Source: an uncultured Peptostreptococcaceae bacterium
GTDB taxonomy: Bacteria > Bacillota > Clostridia > Peptostreptococcales > Peptostreptococcaceae
Direction: 5' to 3'
DNA length: 64,000 bases
Assembly (NCBI GenBank): GCA_947072565.1
Contig: CAMTIM010000036.1
Location: 1-64,000 of the forward strand
Positions within the stretch are counted from its first letter, which is position 1, and every line of letters begins with the position of its first letter. This document shows positions 54,963 to 64,000 of this stretch, piece by piece. The position numbers were made by a program, and so were the translations under genes. Below the pieces are notes generated by a model, which did not search any database, was not told the origin of the DNA, and saw nothing but the letters and a program-made list of their open reading frames with translations.

Positions 54963-55898
54963 TTATCTTTCACCTTTTTTATATGAGTTACCAAGTGCTG
55001 CTGGAGCCTTAGAACTCTTAACAAATATAACTAAAACTATTAATGTTACAATATATGGTATCATTGATAATAAGTTTTCATTTATCCTAAATGGTAATTC
55101 TGGATTACCAAAGTATACTGATAATGCTGTTGAGAATCCAAATAATAAGCATGCTGCCATTGCCCATTGTGGTCTCCATTTACCAAATATAACTGCTGCT
55201 ATAGCTATATATCCTTGTCCTGAAATTAATGTTGGTCTAAATGAAGAAACAACAGCTAAACTCATTGATGCTCCACCTAATCCTGCTAATACACCTGATA
55301 TTATTACAGCTGAATATCTAGTTAATGCAACATTTATACCTAATGTATCTGCTGATCCTGGATGTTCTCCAACTGCTCTTACTCTAAGTCCAAATCTAGT
55401 TTTATACAGTACATACCATACAACTACAACTAATATAAACGCTAAAAATACTGTTGCATATGAGTTAAATATAATATCTAATACACTACCTGATGGAAAT
55501 AATCCATTTAATGGTCTTGGTATCTTATTTTCCATTGGTATAGTTGGTGTCATAGTTGCACCATCAAACATTATCTTAGATGCAAATAATGCTACTCCAG
55601 GAGCTAATAAGTTTATCGCAACACCTGATATAGTATGGTCTGCGTTAAAACTTATAGTCGCTATTCCATGTATCAATGCAAATATACCACCTGCTATTCC
55701 ACCTATCATAAAAGCTATCCAAGGATTTCCTATGATAACACCTGATGCTGCACCTGCAAAAGCACCTATTGTCATCATACCTTCTATACCTATATTAATT
55801 ATACCTGAATTCTCTGAGAACACTCCTCCTAAAGCTGCAAATATAAGGGGTGTAGAATACATTAAGGTAGTACTAAGAATTAAAGCAAAATCTTCCAT
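54963..55898 (-). CDS. nupQ: Nucleoside-type ABC transporter permease (second)
   Basis: The 311-residue membrane protein has about eight to nine helices and the BmpD/NupQ-type permease motif (GINIALTRYSAV, GLRVRAVGEHPGSADTLG, NIGIEGMMTIGAFAG). The start ATG overlaps the stop of the first permease by one base (TAATG), implying coupled translation. It is the last gene of the importer operon. The plus-strand open frame over the same bases is an antisense shadow. Confidence 0.92.
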   Translation of the reverse strand: MEDFALILSTTLMYSTPLIFAALGGVFSENSGIINIGIEGMMTIGAFAGAASGVIIGNPWIAFMIGGIAGGIFALIHGIATISFNADHTISGVAINLLAPGVALFASKIMFDGATMTPTIPMENKIPRPLNGLFPSGSVLDIIFNSYATVFLAFILVVVVWYVLYKTRFGLRVRAVGEHPGSADTLGINVALTRYSAVIISGVLAGLGGASMSLAVVSSFRPTLISGQGYIAIAAVIFGKWRPQWAMAACLLFGFSTALSVYFGNPELPFRINENLLSMIPYIVTLIVLVIFVKSSKAPAALGNSYKKGER

Positions 55899-56989
55899 TA
55901 TACGTTACCCCCTTTGTTCTTTTTATCTCTAAATTTAACATACATCATTCTTAAAACACTGCTTAAAGCTATAAAGTAAACTATTGACCCTATAACTATA
56001 TTTATTACTTCTGAAGGTGCTCCTACTGCTTGCATCTTCGTTCCACCATATTTAAATGCTCCAAATAACAATCCTGAGAATATAACTCCTATTGGATTAC
56101 TATTTGCAATTAAGGCAACAGCGATACCATCGAAACCATATCCCTCTTGCGCTGCAAGTATTGTTACATTACCAGATACACCCATAACTTGTATAGCTCC
56201 TGCTATACCTGCAAGTAAACCTGCAATTGCCATAGATTTTAATATTGATGAATTAACGTTTATTCCACCGTACTCTGCACCAAATTTATTGTATCCAACC
56301 CCTCTTAGTTCAAAACCTAGAGTTGTTTTAAATAATATAAATGCAATTATTAAAACAAGTACTATAGATATTATTATACCCCAGTTTACTTTTGTTGCTG
56401 GTCCTACTAATTCTGTTAACCAATCTATTCCTATACTTGCCGAATCATGTATACTTACTGAAGCTTCACTATTTGGTCTTGCTAACCAAGTACTTTTTAT
56501 CATAAAGTTACTTAAATAGAAAGCTATCCAGTTAAGCATTATGGTTGCTATAACTTCATTTATTCCAAACTTAGATTTTAGCCATCCTGCAAATCCTCCC
56601 CATAATCCTCCTGCTAACGCTGCCACTAAAAGAGTAAATGGTATGTGTATTATAGCTGGTAACTGCACTCCAGCACCAACCATAGTAGCAACTAATGCTC
56701 CTATTATAAATTGACCTTCTGCACCTATATTAAACAATCCTGTTTTAAATGCAAAGGCAATAGAAAGACCTGTTAATATAAGCGGAGTAGATCTTATTAT
56801 AGTCCACGCTATAAATTTAGGCTTTCCAAATACTCCCTCTAACATAGCAGAATACGCTACTATTGGATCTTCACCTGCTAAAAGAAGTGCTATAGCTCCA
56901 ACAATAAGTCCAAGTATTATAGATATTAAAGAAAATAATACTGCATTGTCGGCTAGTGACATTTTTTTCTTTTTTGTATTACTACTCAT
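55898..56989 (-). CDS. nupP: Nucleoside-type ABC transporter permease (first)
   Basis: The 363-residue membrane protein has the permease motif of BMP-family importers (LFNIGAEGQFIIGAL, FELRGVGYNKFGAEYGGI). The ATG at 56989 follows GGAGGTG with 6-base spacing and overlaps the end of the ATPase gene by 8 bases. An ATG three codons upstream (56998) is less well placed. The two permeases should form the membrane channel. Confidence 0.92.
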   Translation of the reverse strand: MSSNTKKKKMSLADNAVLFSLISIILGLIVGAIALLLAGEDPIVAYSAMLEGVFGKPKFIAWTIIRSTPLILTGLSIAFAFKTGLFNIGAEGQFIIGALVATMVGAGVQLPAIIHIPFTLLVAALAGGLWGGFAGWLKSKFGINEVIATIMLNWIAFYLSNFMIKSTWLARPNSEASVSIHDSASIGIDWLTELVGPATKVNWGIIISIVLVLIIAFILFKTTLGFELRGVGYNKFGAEYGGINVNSSILKSMAIAGLLAGIAGAIQVMGVSGNVTILAAQEGYGFDGIAVALIANSNPIGVIFSGLLFGAFKYGGTKMQAVGAPSEVINIVIGSIVYFIALSSVLRMMYVKFRDKKNKGGNV

Positions 56990-58550
56990 GCTCTTCACCT
57001 CCAGCCATCATAAGTCCTAATGTATTTTCATCTGCATCTTTTGCATCCATAATTCCTACTATTTTACCTTCGTATATTACTGCTATTCTATCTGATACAT
57101 TCATAACTTCATCTAATTCTAAAGATACTAAAAGTACTGCATTTCCTTCATCTCTTTGTTTAACTAATGATTTATGAACAAACTCTATAGCTCCAACATC
57201 TAGTCCTCTTGTAGGTTGAGTTGCTATTAATAATTGTGATTTTTGTGTAGCTTCTCTTGAAATTTCTATATTATCAACTTCTCTACCAATTATAACCTTT
57301 TGTTGATTACCTCCTGATAAAGATCTAGCTTTAGTTGTATGATCTGTAGGTCTTACATCAAATCTTTGTACTATAGCTTCTGCATATTTATCTATAGCGT
57401 CTTTATTTAAAATTCCATTTTTAGAGAATCTCTTATCTTTGTAATTTTGTAAAACCATATTTTCAGCTACAGAAAAATCTAATATTAAACCTCTTTTATG
57501 TCTGTCTTCAGGTATATTTTTTATTCCTGATGTAAACATTTCTTTAGGTTTTTTATTAAGCACTTCTTGTCCATTTATTTTTATACTTCCAGATTCAGAC
57601 TTTCTTAGTCCAGTTAAAGCTTCAACTAATTCAGATTGTCCATTTCCATCAATACCTGCAATTCCTAGTATTTCCCCAGCTTTTACTTCTAGTGACAATT
57701 CATCTACTACAGATATTTTTCTATTATCTTTTACTGTTAAATCTTTTATTTGTAAAACAACTTCTTGTGGTTTAGCTTCTACTTTATCTACTTTAAAGTT
57801 TACTTCTCTACCAACCATCTTAGCAGCTAAGTCATCTTCACTTGATTCTGAAACCTTTACAGTATCAATATATTTACCTCTTCTGATTATAGTACAATAA
57901 TCAGCTGCCGCTTTTATTTCTTTTAGTTTATGAGTTATTATTATTACAGACTTACCTTCTCTAGTTAAGTTTCTTATAATTTGTATAAGTTCTTGAATTT
58001 CTTGAGGTGTAAGAACTGCTGTTGGCTCATCAAGTATTAATATTTCTGCACCTCTATATAGCGCTTTTAATATCTCAACTCTTTGTTGCATACCAACTGT
58101 TATATCTTCTATTTTTTTGTTTGGATCAACGTATAATCCATACTTTTCTGATAATGCTTCAACATCTTTTACAGCTTTTTTGATGTCTATAGCTCCCATT
58201 CCTTTTGTTGGCTCTGTACCAAGTATTATGTTTTGGGCTACTGTGAATGGCTGTACTAACATGAAATGCTGATGAACCATTCCTATACCATTAGATATTG
58301 CAACATTAGGGTTGTCCATATTTACTAATTTTCCATTTATATGGATCTCACCTGATGTTTGGTGATATAGACCATATAAAACGTTCATCAGAGTTGACTT
58401 TCCAGCTCCATTCTCACCTAAAAGAGCATGTACTTCACCTTTGTGCACAGTCAAGTCTATGTTATCATTCGCAACAAAATTTCCGAACATCTTAGTTATC
58501 TTTTTCATTTCTACAACTTTTTGACTGTAGTCGATATTACTATTATTCAT
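56982..58550 (-). CDS. nupO: Nucleoside-type ABC transporter ATP-binding protein
   Basis: The 522-residue protein contains two ABC modules. The first has Walker A GENGAGKST and Walker B ILILDEPTAVLT. The second has a weaker P-loop (GIDGNGQSEL), the signature SGGNQQKV and TRGLDVGAIEF. This tandem arrangement is typical of NupO/RbsA-type ATPases of sugar and nucleoside importers. The substrate is inferred from the BMP lipoprotein upstream. Confidence 0.94.
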   Translation of the reverse strand: MNNSNIDYSQKVVEMKKITKMFGNFVANDNIDLTVHKGEVHALLGENGAGKSTLMNVLYGLYHQTSGEIHINGKLVNMDNPNVAISNGIGMVHQHFMLVQPFTVAQNIILGTEPTKGMGAIDIKKAVKDVEALSEKYGLYVDPNKKIEDITVGMQQRVEILKALYRGAEILILDEPTAVLTPQEIQELIQIIRNLTREGKSVIIITHKLKEIKAAADYCTIIRRGKYIDTVKVSESSEDDLAAKMVGREVNFKVDKVEAKPQEVVLQIKDLTVKDNRKISVVDELSLEVKAGEILGIAGIDGNGQSELVEALTGLRKSESGSIKINGQEVLNKKPKEMFTSGIKNIPEDRHKRGLILDFSVAENMVLQNYKDKRFSKNGILNKDAIDKYAEAIVQRFDVRPTDHTTKARSLSGGNQQKVIIGREVDNIEISREATQKSQLLIATQPTRGLDVGAIEFVHKSLVKQRDEGNAVLLVSLELDEVMNVSDRIAVIYEGKIVGIMDAKDADENTLGLMMAGGEEHE

Positions 58551-58862
58551 AGCTCTTCTTTACCTCCTTAATTTTAAATATTCAGTATTTTCATTATACT
58601 AAAATACAGTGTCCATAACAAACCATTTAATATATTTTTAAGCAAAAACTTAATTTTTATTGTCTGTTATTTTTATATTTCAACCTATATTTACCATATG
58701 TATATTTTTATACAATAAGTTTACTTTATATATAGAGTATAATACTTTTTATATCATTTTTTCTATCTAAATTATTTTAAATATCAAACCATATAAAAAG
58801 CTATCCTATGTCTTGGATAGCTTCTTATTTTTTATATTATTTTTTTGTATTATTTTTTATAT
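58551..58862 (-). terminator. Gap between the BMP lipoprotein gene and ATPase gene, with terminator-like hairpin
   Basis: The 312-base AT-rich gap holds a stem AAGCTATCC / GGATAGCTT (58799-58807 with 58815-58823), followed by TTTTTATA on the minus transcript, 40 bases after the binding-protein stop. It probably reduces transcription of the ATPase and permeases relative to the lipoprotein. No gene or other element was seen in the rest. Confidence 0.7.
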
Positions 58863-59912
58863 TTATTTTTTTAATTCTTTGTATTCTTTTTCATTTTGAG
58901 GTACTTTTATGTCTCCAGATTTAATCTTTTCAGCTTCACCTTTAACATATTCTAATACGTCTGGAGCTACATTTTTCTTACTACTTGGTGCTATTCCAAC
59001 TCCATCCATATCTAATGTATTAACTATAAGTTGTCCACCTTTGTAAGTTCCATCAATTATAGTTTTTCCTAAGTTTAATACTGCAACGTCTATATTTTTC
59101 ATTGCTGAAGTTATTACATTGTCTGGTGCTAATTTATTTTGATCTTGGTCAACACCTATAGCTTTTTTATTGTTTTCTTTAGCAGCTTCTATAGCTCCTA
59201 TTCCAACTGCACCAGCAGCAGAGAATATTATATCATTTCCATTTTTATGCATTTGATTAGCTATAGATTTTCCTAAAGCAGCATCTGTAAAGCTGTTAGC
59301 ATATTGTACTGTTACTTCAGCTTTTGGATTAGCAGCTTCAACTCCAGCTCTATATCCATAATCAAATCTATCTATAACCTCTCCAGAGATTCCACCTATA
59401 AATCCAACTTTATTAGTTTCTGTCATTCTACCAGCTATTAATCCTGTTAAATATGCTGATACATTATCTTCAAATAATAAAGAAGTTACATTTGCAGGTT
59501 GCTTTTCATACGCAGCATCTATAAGAGCGAATTGTTTGTCGTCGTAACTTTTAGCAGCTTCTTCTATTGCATCTGCTAATTTAAATCCTACACCTATTAT
59601 TAAATCTGAGTCTTCATCAACTAATGTCTCAACATTTGGTACATAATCTGCATCTTGCTTAGATTCTAAATATTTAACTTGAACTTTGTCTTTTCCATAT
59701 TTTTTTTGTAACTGTTCTAGGCCTGCCCAAGCAGATTGGTTAAATGACTCATCATTTACTCCACCTGTATCAGTTACCATACCTATCTTGAATACCTTTT
59801 CACCCTCAGCCTTTTTATCCTTTTCTGAACCAGATTTTGGGCTACATCCAACTAGCATACCTGTACTCATAACTAAAGCTAAACCTAACGATAATAACTT
59901 TTTAAGTTTCAT
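58863..59912 (-). CDS. nupN: BMP family ABC transporter substrate-binding lipoprotein
   Basis: The 349-residue protein has a lipoprotein signal peptide (lipobox LVGC, Cys23). A Bmp/PnrA-like domain follows: VTDTGGVNDESFNQSAWAGL, VGFIGGISGEVIDRF and IGVDQDQN. PnrA and NupN bind purine nucleosides, so nucleoside import (guanosine type) is likely. It is the first gene of the importer, at the cell surface. Confidence 0.94.
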   Translation of the reverse strand: MKLKKLLSLGLALVMSTGMLVGCSPKSGSEKDKKAEGEKVFKIGMVTDTGGVNDESFNQSAWAGLEQLQKKYGKDKVQVKYLESKQDADYVPNVETLVDEDSDLIIGVGFKLADAIEEAAKSYDDKQFALIDAAYEKQPANVTSLLFEDNVSAYLTGLIAGRMTETNKVGFIGGISGEVIDRFDYGYRAGVEAANPKAEVTVQYANSFTDAALGKSIANQMHKNGNDIIFSAAGAVGIGAIEAAKENNKKAIGVDQDQNKLAPDNVITSAMKNIDVAVLNLGKTIIDGTYKGGQLIVNTLDMDGVGIAPSSKKNVAPDVLEYVKGEAEKIKSGDIKVPQNEKEYKELKK

Positions 59913-60119
59913 AAGTTTCCTCCAAATAATCTTTAATTTTTAGTTTTTATTGTTTACTGATTTAATTTTACACTATGTTGATTTTTTTTTCCATATATAA
60001 TTTTATTTTTATGGTAATATATATTATATTTTTCGCACTATATAACTATATTTTCTTAAATAGTGTGTATTTATTACTGTAAATTTTTACAAGAAAACAT
60101 TTGCACTTTGCAAAAATAA

Positions 60120-60150
60120 AAAAAAGATCTTCAAAATGAAGATCTTTTTT
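60120..60150 (-). terminator. Intrinsic terminator after degV
   Basis: The stem AAAAAAGATCTTCA / TGAAGATCTTTTTT has a 3-nt loop and is followed by U-rich sequence on the minus strand. The remaining 200 bases up to the lipoprotein gene hold an inverted CACTAT / ATAGTG pair (about 60034-60067) and no gene. Confidence 0.92.
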
Positions 60151-60161
60151 AATGTGACATA

Positions 60162-61010
60162 CTATTTATTCTTTAGACATATAATCCCAGTTAAACCAGG
60201 TCCAGCATGAGAACCTACGCATGTTCCTATTTGGAAATATAGTATTTCTTTTGGATTAAATTCTTCTTTAACTGCTTGTGTTAACGCATCTCTTTCTTTA
60301 AAGTCATCACTATATCCTATTGATATAACTTGATTTGTTAAGTCAGTTCCACAGTTTTCTTTTATTAATTCTATCATCTTTGATATTACATGTTTTTTTC
60401 CTCTAACTTGACATACTGGTGATACTAATCCATTTTTTATGTCTAGTATTGGTTTTATATTCAATATGCTTCCTATTGCTGCTTTAGTAGAAGATATTCT
60501 TCCACCTTTTTGCAGGTATTCCAGTGTATCTACTGAAAATAAAACATAAGTTTTTTCTCTTAATACTTTTATTTCATCTAGTATTTCATCTACATCTTTT
60601 CCTTGTTGTGCAAGTTCAGCTGCTTTAACAACTAAAATTCCTATTACATAAGAAAATGTTTGAGAATCATAAGTATATATTTCACCATCTATATCATTTT
60701 TAGCTAATACCGCACTTTGATATGTTCCTGTTGCTACTGATGACCCTGCTATGTAAAGTATTTTTTTTCCTCGATTTACATATTTCTCAAAAACTTCTTT
60801 AAATTGAGGGTAAGTTGCTTGGGAAGTTTTTGGGTATGCATTTTGTTCTCTAAGTATTTTATAGAATTCATCATTAGATATATCAACTCCATCTTTATAC
60901 TCTTTATCATCTAATATAACAGTTAATGGTACTACTTCTATATCGTATTTATCTATTAATTCTTTAGGTATGTCCGATAAACTATCACATATTATTTTTA
61001 TTTTATTCAT
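60162..61010 (-). CDS. DegV family fatty-acid-binding protein
   Basis: The 282-residue protein has the DegV pattern: IICDSLSDIP at the N-terminus, VVPLTVILDDKEYKDG, PKTSQATYPQF, the middle SVDTLEYLQKGGRIS, and the C-terminal GTCVGSHAGPGLTG. DegV/FakB proteins bind a fatty acid for phosphorylation by FakA. No kinase gene is adjacent. It is cytoplasmic, followed by its own terminator. Confidence 0.94.
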   Translation of the reverse strand: MNKIKIICDSLSDIPKELIDKYDIEVVPLTVILDDKEYKDGVDISNDEFYKILREQNAYPKTSQATYPQFKEVFEKYVNRGKKILYIAGSSVATGTYQSAVLAKNDIDGEIYTYDSQTFSYVIGILVVKAAELAQQGKDVDEILDEIKVLREKTYVLFSVDTLEYLQKGGRISSTKAAIGSILNIKPILDIKNGLVSPVCQVRGKKHVISKMIELIKENCGTDLTNQVISIGYSDDFKERDALTQAVKEEFNPKEILYFQIGTCVGSHAGPGLTGIICLKNK

Positions 61011-61052
61011 TGTACATTCCCCCTTATTAAACTATATTCAGGATAATTGGGA

Positions 61053-61523
61053 TTATCTCATATTTGGATAACCTAATTGTCTCAATGCTTCAAATACAAC
61101 TATAGCAACTGAGTTTGATAAATTTAATGATCTAGCTTTTTCAATATTTATCATAGGTATTCTTATACAAGTTCCTAAATTTTCGTTTATTAATGTTTCA
61201 GGTAATCCTTTTGTTTCTTTTCCAAATACTATAAATGAATTTTCAACAAACTCCACATCTGAATGTGATTGATTAACTTTTGTAGTTGAAAAGAAAAATT
61301 TTCCGTCTGGGTTTTTTTGTACTACTTCTTCAAAACTATCATAGTATTGTATGTTTGCTATATCCCAATAGTCAAGTCCACTTCTTTTTAAATATTTATC
61401 TTCAAGTGAAAATCCTAAAGGTCTTACTAAGTGCAATGTTGTTCCTGTTGCCGCACAAGTTCTTATTATATTTCCAGTGTTTTGAGGTATTTCTGGTTCT
61501 ACTAAAACTACGTTTAATGCCAT
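61053..61523 (-). CDS. trmL: tRNA (cytidine(34)-2'-O)-methyltransferase (TrmL)
   Basis: The 156-residue SPOUT protein starts MALNVVLVEPEIPQNTGNIIRTCAA in the conserved pattern and shows VFGKETKGLPE and SLNLSNSVAIVVFEALRQ, forming the SAM-binding knot. It methylates the wobble base of tRNA-Leu. The ATG at 61523 has an AAGGAG site. The frame extends six codons further up without one. Confidence 0.95.
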   Translation of the reverse strand: MALNVVLVEPEIPQNTGNIIRTCAATGTTLHLVRPLGFSLEDKYLKRSGLDYWDIANIQYYDSFEEVVQKNPDGKFFFSTTKVNQSHSDVEFVENSFIVFGKETKGLPETLINENLGTCIRIPMINIEKARSLNLSNSVAIVVFEALRQLGYPNMR

Positions 61524-61707
61524 ATCTGTTCTCCTTATCATTTTGTAAATAAATTATTACGTTTATTTTGTTTAAATCAAGCTTAAATACATCAAGCTTA
61601 ATCATTTTACATTCTAATATTTCTCATTTACAATTATAACAGAAAATCACTTTTCTAAAAACTCACTTTAAAAAACTTATCTTTATGCCTTTATATAAAA
61701 ATTAAAA

Positions 61708-61735
61708 TCTCCTACCAAAGTTACGTAGTAGGAGA
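61708..61735 (-). terminator. Terminator after the VanW-family gene
   Basis: TCTCCTAC (61708-61715) pairs with GTAGGAGA (61728-61735), and TTTTAATTTTTATAT follows on the minus transcript. An alternative pairing of CAAAGT with ACTTTG overlaps it. Confidence 0.75.
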
Positions 61736-61744
61736 CTTTGTGTC

Positions 61745-63091
61745 TTATACAACTTGTTCTTTTAATTCATCACTGTTCTTTTCTTTAATTCCATTTATTA
61801 TTATTTTGTCCATAGGAGGATAATAACTTTCGTGTATAAGTTCTTTTGTTTTATCTTTATACATTCTAAAAGTATTTATTGTATAACCTTCTCTGCCTCT
61901 TTGGTATAGCTCTTTTTCTCCTTTGTATAATTCATTGCTATTTTTCACTTTTACTTTATATGGTACACGTTTAACTATTTCTGTTACTATTTCAATTTCT
62001 TTTTTATATTCTTCGCTTCCATAAATTGTAGAAATAACTTTATTCCCATCTATTTTTTGAACAATAAATATAGGACTTTCAAAGTTATTTTTAAATCTTA
62101 AGTCTACATCTCCACTAGCAATAGTAGCATCTCTTCCTTTTGGTATATATGCACTTGGAATGCTATGATTTCTAACATTTGTTATCTCAAGACCTGCATA
62201 AAGTGCTGCATTATATAAAGTACTTGAAACTTGACATATACCTCCGCCTAATCCTGGTTCTAATTTTCCATTTATTATAACTGGAGCTTTCTTAAATTGA
62301 TTTGTAACTTCTTTTGTCTTCACATATGAATTAAATGAAAATTCTTCATTTGGATTTAAAAGTATATTGTTTATTGTATTTGCACTAACTTGTATATTAT
62401 TAACTCTATTTGAAGATTTAGGATTAAAGTTTGTTTCATAAGTTCCTAAAATTGAATTAACCTTACATAAATCATCATATTTATATTTTGGATTAACTAC
62501 TACTGTAGGAATCTCTGCTTTATCATAAGTTATTTTATTTATTTTGTTTATTATGATATTTTTTAATTTACTATCATCTAAGTCTAACCCATATTCTTCT
62601 TTTCCATAACTCAATGTATCTTTATCTAATTTAATAGTTGCATCTATAGGGTCTTTTTTTATATCATTTTTTATATATTGAATGTATTCATTAATTTTAT
62701 TTTCATCAAATTTTCTTTCTATATTAACATTTAGTTTTTCACCTAAATCTAAATCTATTTTTGTTTTGATATTTGAAATTATATCTTTAGTTCTATCTAG
62801 ATTATATGCTTTTTCTACACTTTCATTTATTTTATAAACTACACCTATTTCATTAATATCTAGGTTATAAATTTTATCATTGCTAGATAAACTAATTTTT
62901 TTATTACCATTTATAAAATTTCCAATTTTTTCTTGTGCTTTTACTTTAGTTAATCCTGAAACATCAATATTTTCTATTGAGATATTTTTGTGTATTGTGC
63001 CTTCTTTACTTGTAGCTTGTACTAAGCTTGTGTTTCCTAAAAAAAAGATTCCTACTGATAATCCTAGTGCTATTGTTTTAAGTCGTCTCAC
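61745..63091 (-). CDS. VanW family protein with G5 domain, exported
   Basis: The protein of about 448 residues has an N-terminal signal or anchor (TIALGLSVGIFFLGNTSLVQA). Two peptidoglycan-binding-4-type repeats follow, then a VanW domain (PGLGGGICQVSSTLYNAAL and the HSIPSAYIPKGRDATI region), and a C-terminal G5 domain (VPYKVKV onward). It is likely cell-wall associated, though the VanW role is unknown. The start is uncertain. A GTG at 63091 is correctly spaced from AAGGGA, whereas the ATGs at 63100 and 63127 are less well placed. All overlap the end of nth. Confidence 0.88.
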   Translation of the reverse strand: MRRLKTIALGLSVGIFFLGNTSLVQATSKEGTIHKNISIENIDVSGLTKVKAQEKIGNFINGNKKISLSSNDKIYNLDINEIGVVYKINESVEKAYNLDRTKDIISNIKTKIDLDLGEKLNVNIERKFDENKINEYIQYIKNDIKKDPIDATIKLDKDTLSYGKEEYGLDLDDSKLKNIIINKINKITYDKAEIPTVVVNPKYKYDDLCKVNSILGTYETNFNPKSSNRVNNIQVSANTINNILLNPNEEFSFNSYVKTKEVTNQFKKAPVIINGKLEPGLGGGICQVSSTLYNAALYAGLEITNVRNHSIPSAYIPKGRDATIASGDVDLRFKNNFESPIFIVQKIDGNKVISTIYGSEEYKKEIEIVTEIVKRVPYKVKVKNSNELYKGEKELYQRGREGYTINTFRMYKDKTKELIHESYYPPMDKIIINGIKEKNSDELKEQVV

Positions 63092-63722
63092 CGTTGTCAT
63101 TCCCTTCTTTATAGTAATTACAATCATTTTTTATAGGGCAAATTTCACATTCAGGCTTTCTTGCTTTACAAATTCTCCTTCCATGGAAAATCAAAAGGTG
63201 GTGGGCATGAGACCATCTACTCTTTGGTATTGCATCCATTAGTTCAAATTCAGTTTTTTCTGGTGTCTTAGTATTTACTATACCTATTCTATTTGAAACT
63301 CTAAACACATGTGTATCAACTGCCATAGCATCTACATTAAACGCATTGCTAAGAACTACGTTAGCAGTTTTTCTTCCAACCCCAGGTAATTTTATTAATT
63401 GTTCTAAAGTGTTAGGCACTTCTTCGTTGTAATCATTTAATAGTATTTGAGATGTTTCTTTTATTTTTTGAGATTTACTTTTATAAAGACCACAACTTTT
63501 TATTTCTTGGCTAATTTCTTCTATACTTAAATTTGCAAAAGCTTTAGGTGTGCTATATTTTTTAAATAAGCTTTCAGTTACTTTGTTTACCCTAACATCT
63601 GTACATTGTGCAGATAATATTGTCGCTATTAAAAGTTCAAATGGTGTAGTGTAATTTAGTTCACATTTTGCATCTGGATAAGTTTCCTCTAGTACATCTA
63701 ATAATCTATCAATCTCTTTCAT
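63078..63722 (-). CDS. nth: Endonuclease III
   Basis: The 214-residue base-excision repair enzyme has the helix-hairpin-helix LPGVGRKTANVV with the catalytic Lys, the catalytic Asp in VDTHVFRVSNR, and a C-terminal [4Fe-4S] set (CKARKPECEICPIKNDC). It removes oxidised pyrimidines. Its 3' end overlaps the VanW-family gene by about 14 bases, suggesting coupled translation. Confidence 0.97.
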   Translation of the reverse strand: MKEIDRLLDVLEETYPDAKCELNYTTPFELLIATILSAQCTDVRVNKVTESLFKKYSTPKAFANLSIEEISQEIKSCGLYKSKSQKIKETSQILLNDYNEEVPNTLEQLIKLPGVGRKTANVVLSNAFNVDAMAVDTHVFRVSNRIGIVNTKTPEKTEFELMDAIPKSRWSHAHHLLIFHGRRICKARKPECEICPIKNDCNYYKEGNDNGETT

Positions 63723-63854
63723 AATAAATCCCCCTTTAAAATTTCTTTTATTAATATATTATCCTTCATATTCATCAATATATAACAAATTTTATTATCA
63801 TAATTATGTAATTTTTTCTTATTTCTTTTTTAACATAAAATGCATTAAATTAAA

Positions 63855-63895
63855 AAAAAGAAAGCAAAAAATTATATCATTTTTACTTTCTTTTT
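63855..63895 (-). terminator. Terminator for the gene at the right edge
   Basis: AAAAAGAAAG-C-AAAAA pairs with TTTTT-A-CTTTCTTTTT, and the minus transcript continues with U. It is A/T-rich, so less stable than most others here. The interval 63723-63924 otherwise holds only AT-rich sequence, including the nth promoter. Confidence 0.7.
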
Positions 63896-63924
63896 ATATT
63901 TACCCATTAAATTTTTTAATAAAA

Positions 63925-64000
63925 CTATTCTTTTGTTTTATTTTGAATGTTGCTAAATTCACGCAACTTTTCTGTTGTTATTTTCTTAATTTGTTCAAAT
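63925..64000 (-). CDS. 3' end of a minus-strand gene, unidentified
   Basis: The last 24 codons of an open frame (ending ITTEKLREFSNIQNKTKE, stop TAG at 63925-63927) run in from the right edge. A terminator-like hairpin lies 30 bases beyond the stop, and the charged, helical composition looks like a real C-terminus. Too short to name. Confidence 0.5.
   Translation of the reverse strand, partial: FEQIKKITTEKLREFSNIQNKTKE

Noticed and set aside
54949..55932. Plus-strand open frame of 327 codons
   Set aside because: It lies exactly opposite the nucleoside ABC permease gene, whose product has a clear family match. The antisense frame is Pro/Asn/Ile-rich with no ribosome binding site.
59913..60161. 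Purine riboswitch upstream of the nucleoside importer
   Set aside because: The region was searched by eye for the conserved purine aptamer junction sequences. None was seen, only AT-rich sequence and the degV terminator.

Overview
The window looks like a chromosome segment of a low-GC anaerobic Firmicute, most likely Peptostreptococcaceae (Clostridioides/Terrisporobacter type). The evidence is very AT-rich intergenic DNA, GGAGG/GGGGG ribosome binding sites, T-box leaders, a sporulation gene (ytxC), and a complete carbonyl branch of the Wood-Ljungdahl (reductive acetyl-CoA) pathway in one block. Almost everything is on the minus strand. Only three genes (27398-27598, 33750-35201, 49485-50885) are on the plus strand. 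No phage, insertion sequence, CRISPR array, rRNA or tRNA gene was recognised.

Positions 1-593: the 5' part of a minus-strand gene for a protein made of (Asp/Thr)-(Ala/Ser) dipeptide repeats, written in 6-bp tandem repeats and running off the window.

Positions 837-24227: the acetogenesis region, read right to left. It starts with a phosphate butyryltransferase-like gene. Then come cooS (CO dehydrogenase), cooC, fhs, fchA, folD, metV, metF, lpdA, acsF, acsD, acsC, acsE, acsB and gcvH. A strong terminator follows gcvH, and a second unit begins at its own promoter: acsV (corrinoid reductive activase), two radical SAM proteins and a LipM-like octanoyltransferase. A third small unit with its own promoter and structured leader encodes a CooT nickel-binding protein, a DUF3842 protein and a His-rich protein. 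Together these supply the methyl branch on folate, the carbonyl branch (CODH/ACS and corrinoid protein), reactivation of the corrinoid, nickel handling, and an apparently self-contained way of lipoylating the cluster's own GcvH. LpdA is present to reoxidise the lipoyl arm, and no GcvP or GcvT is present.

Positions 24326-35605: a TPR protein, a B12-type radical SAM protein, two small or unknown genes, argS, a DUF523 gene, mutS2, the dipeptidase pepD and a membrane-anchored hypothetical protein. Positions 35879-40919: an XRE/ImmA-like regulator whose metalloprotease motif is degenerate, an HD protein, a U32 peptidase and zapA. Positions 40944-49300: pheST behind a T-box, an RNA methyltransferase, a Trk/Ktr potassium system, and infC-rpmI-rplT with a leader and an AUU start codon.

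Positions 49485-64000: an FtsH-like AAA protease lacking its membrane anchor, thrS behind a T-box, a DUF445 gene, ytxC, a four-gene nucleoside-type ABC importer, degV, trmL, a VanW-family protein, nth, and the last codons of one more gene.

The most interesting parts are the lipoylation module (LipM plus two radical SAM proteins resembling the LipS1/LipS2 lipoyl synthase) attached to the acetogenesis cluster; the CooT-DUF3842-His-rich unit with its own promoter and leader; and the set of intercistronic stem-loops without U-tracts inside the main operon.
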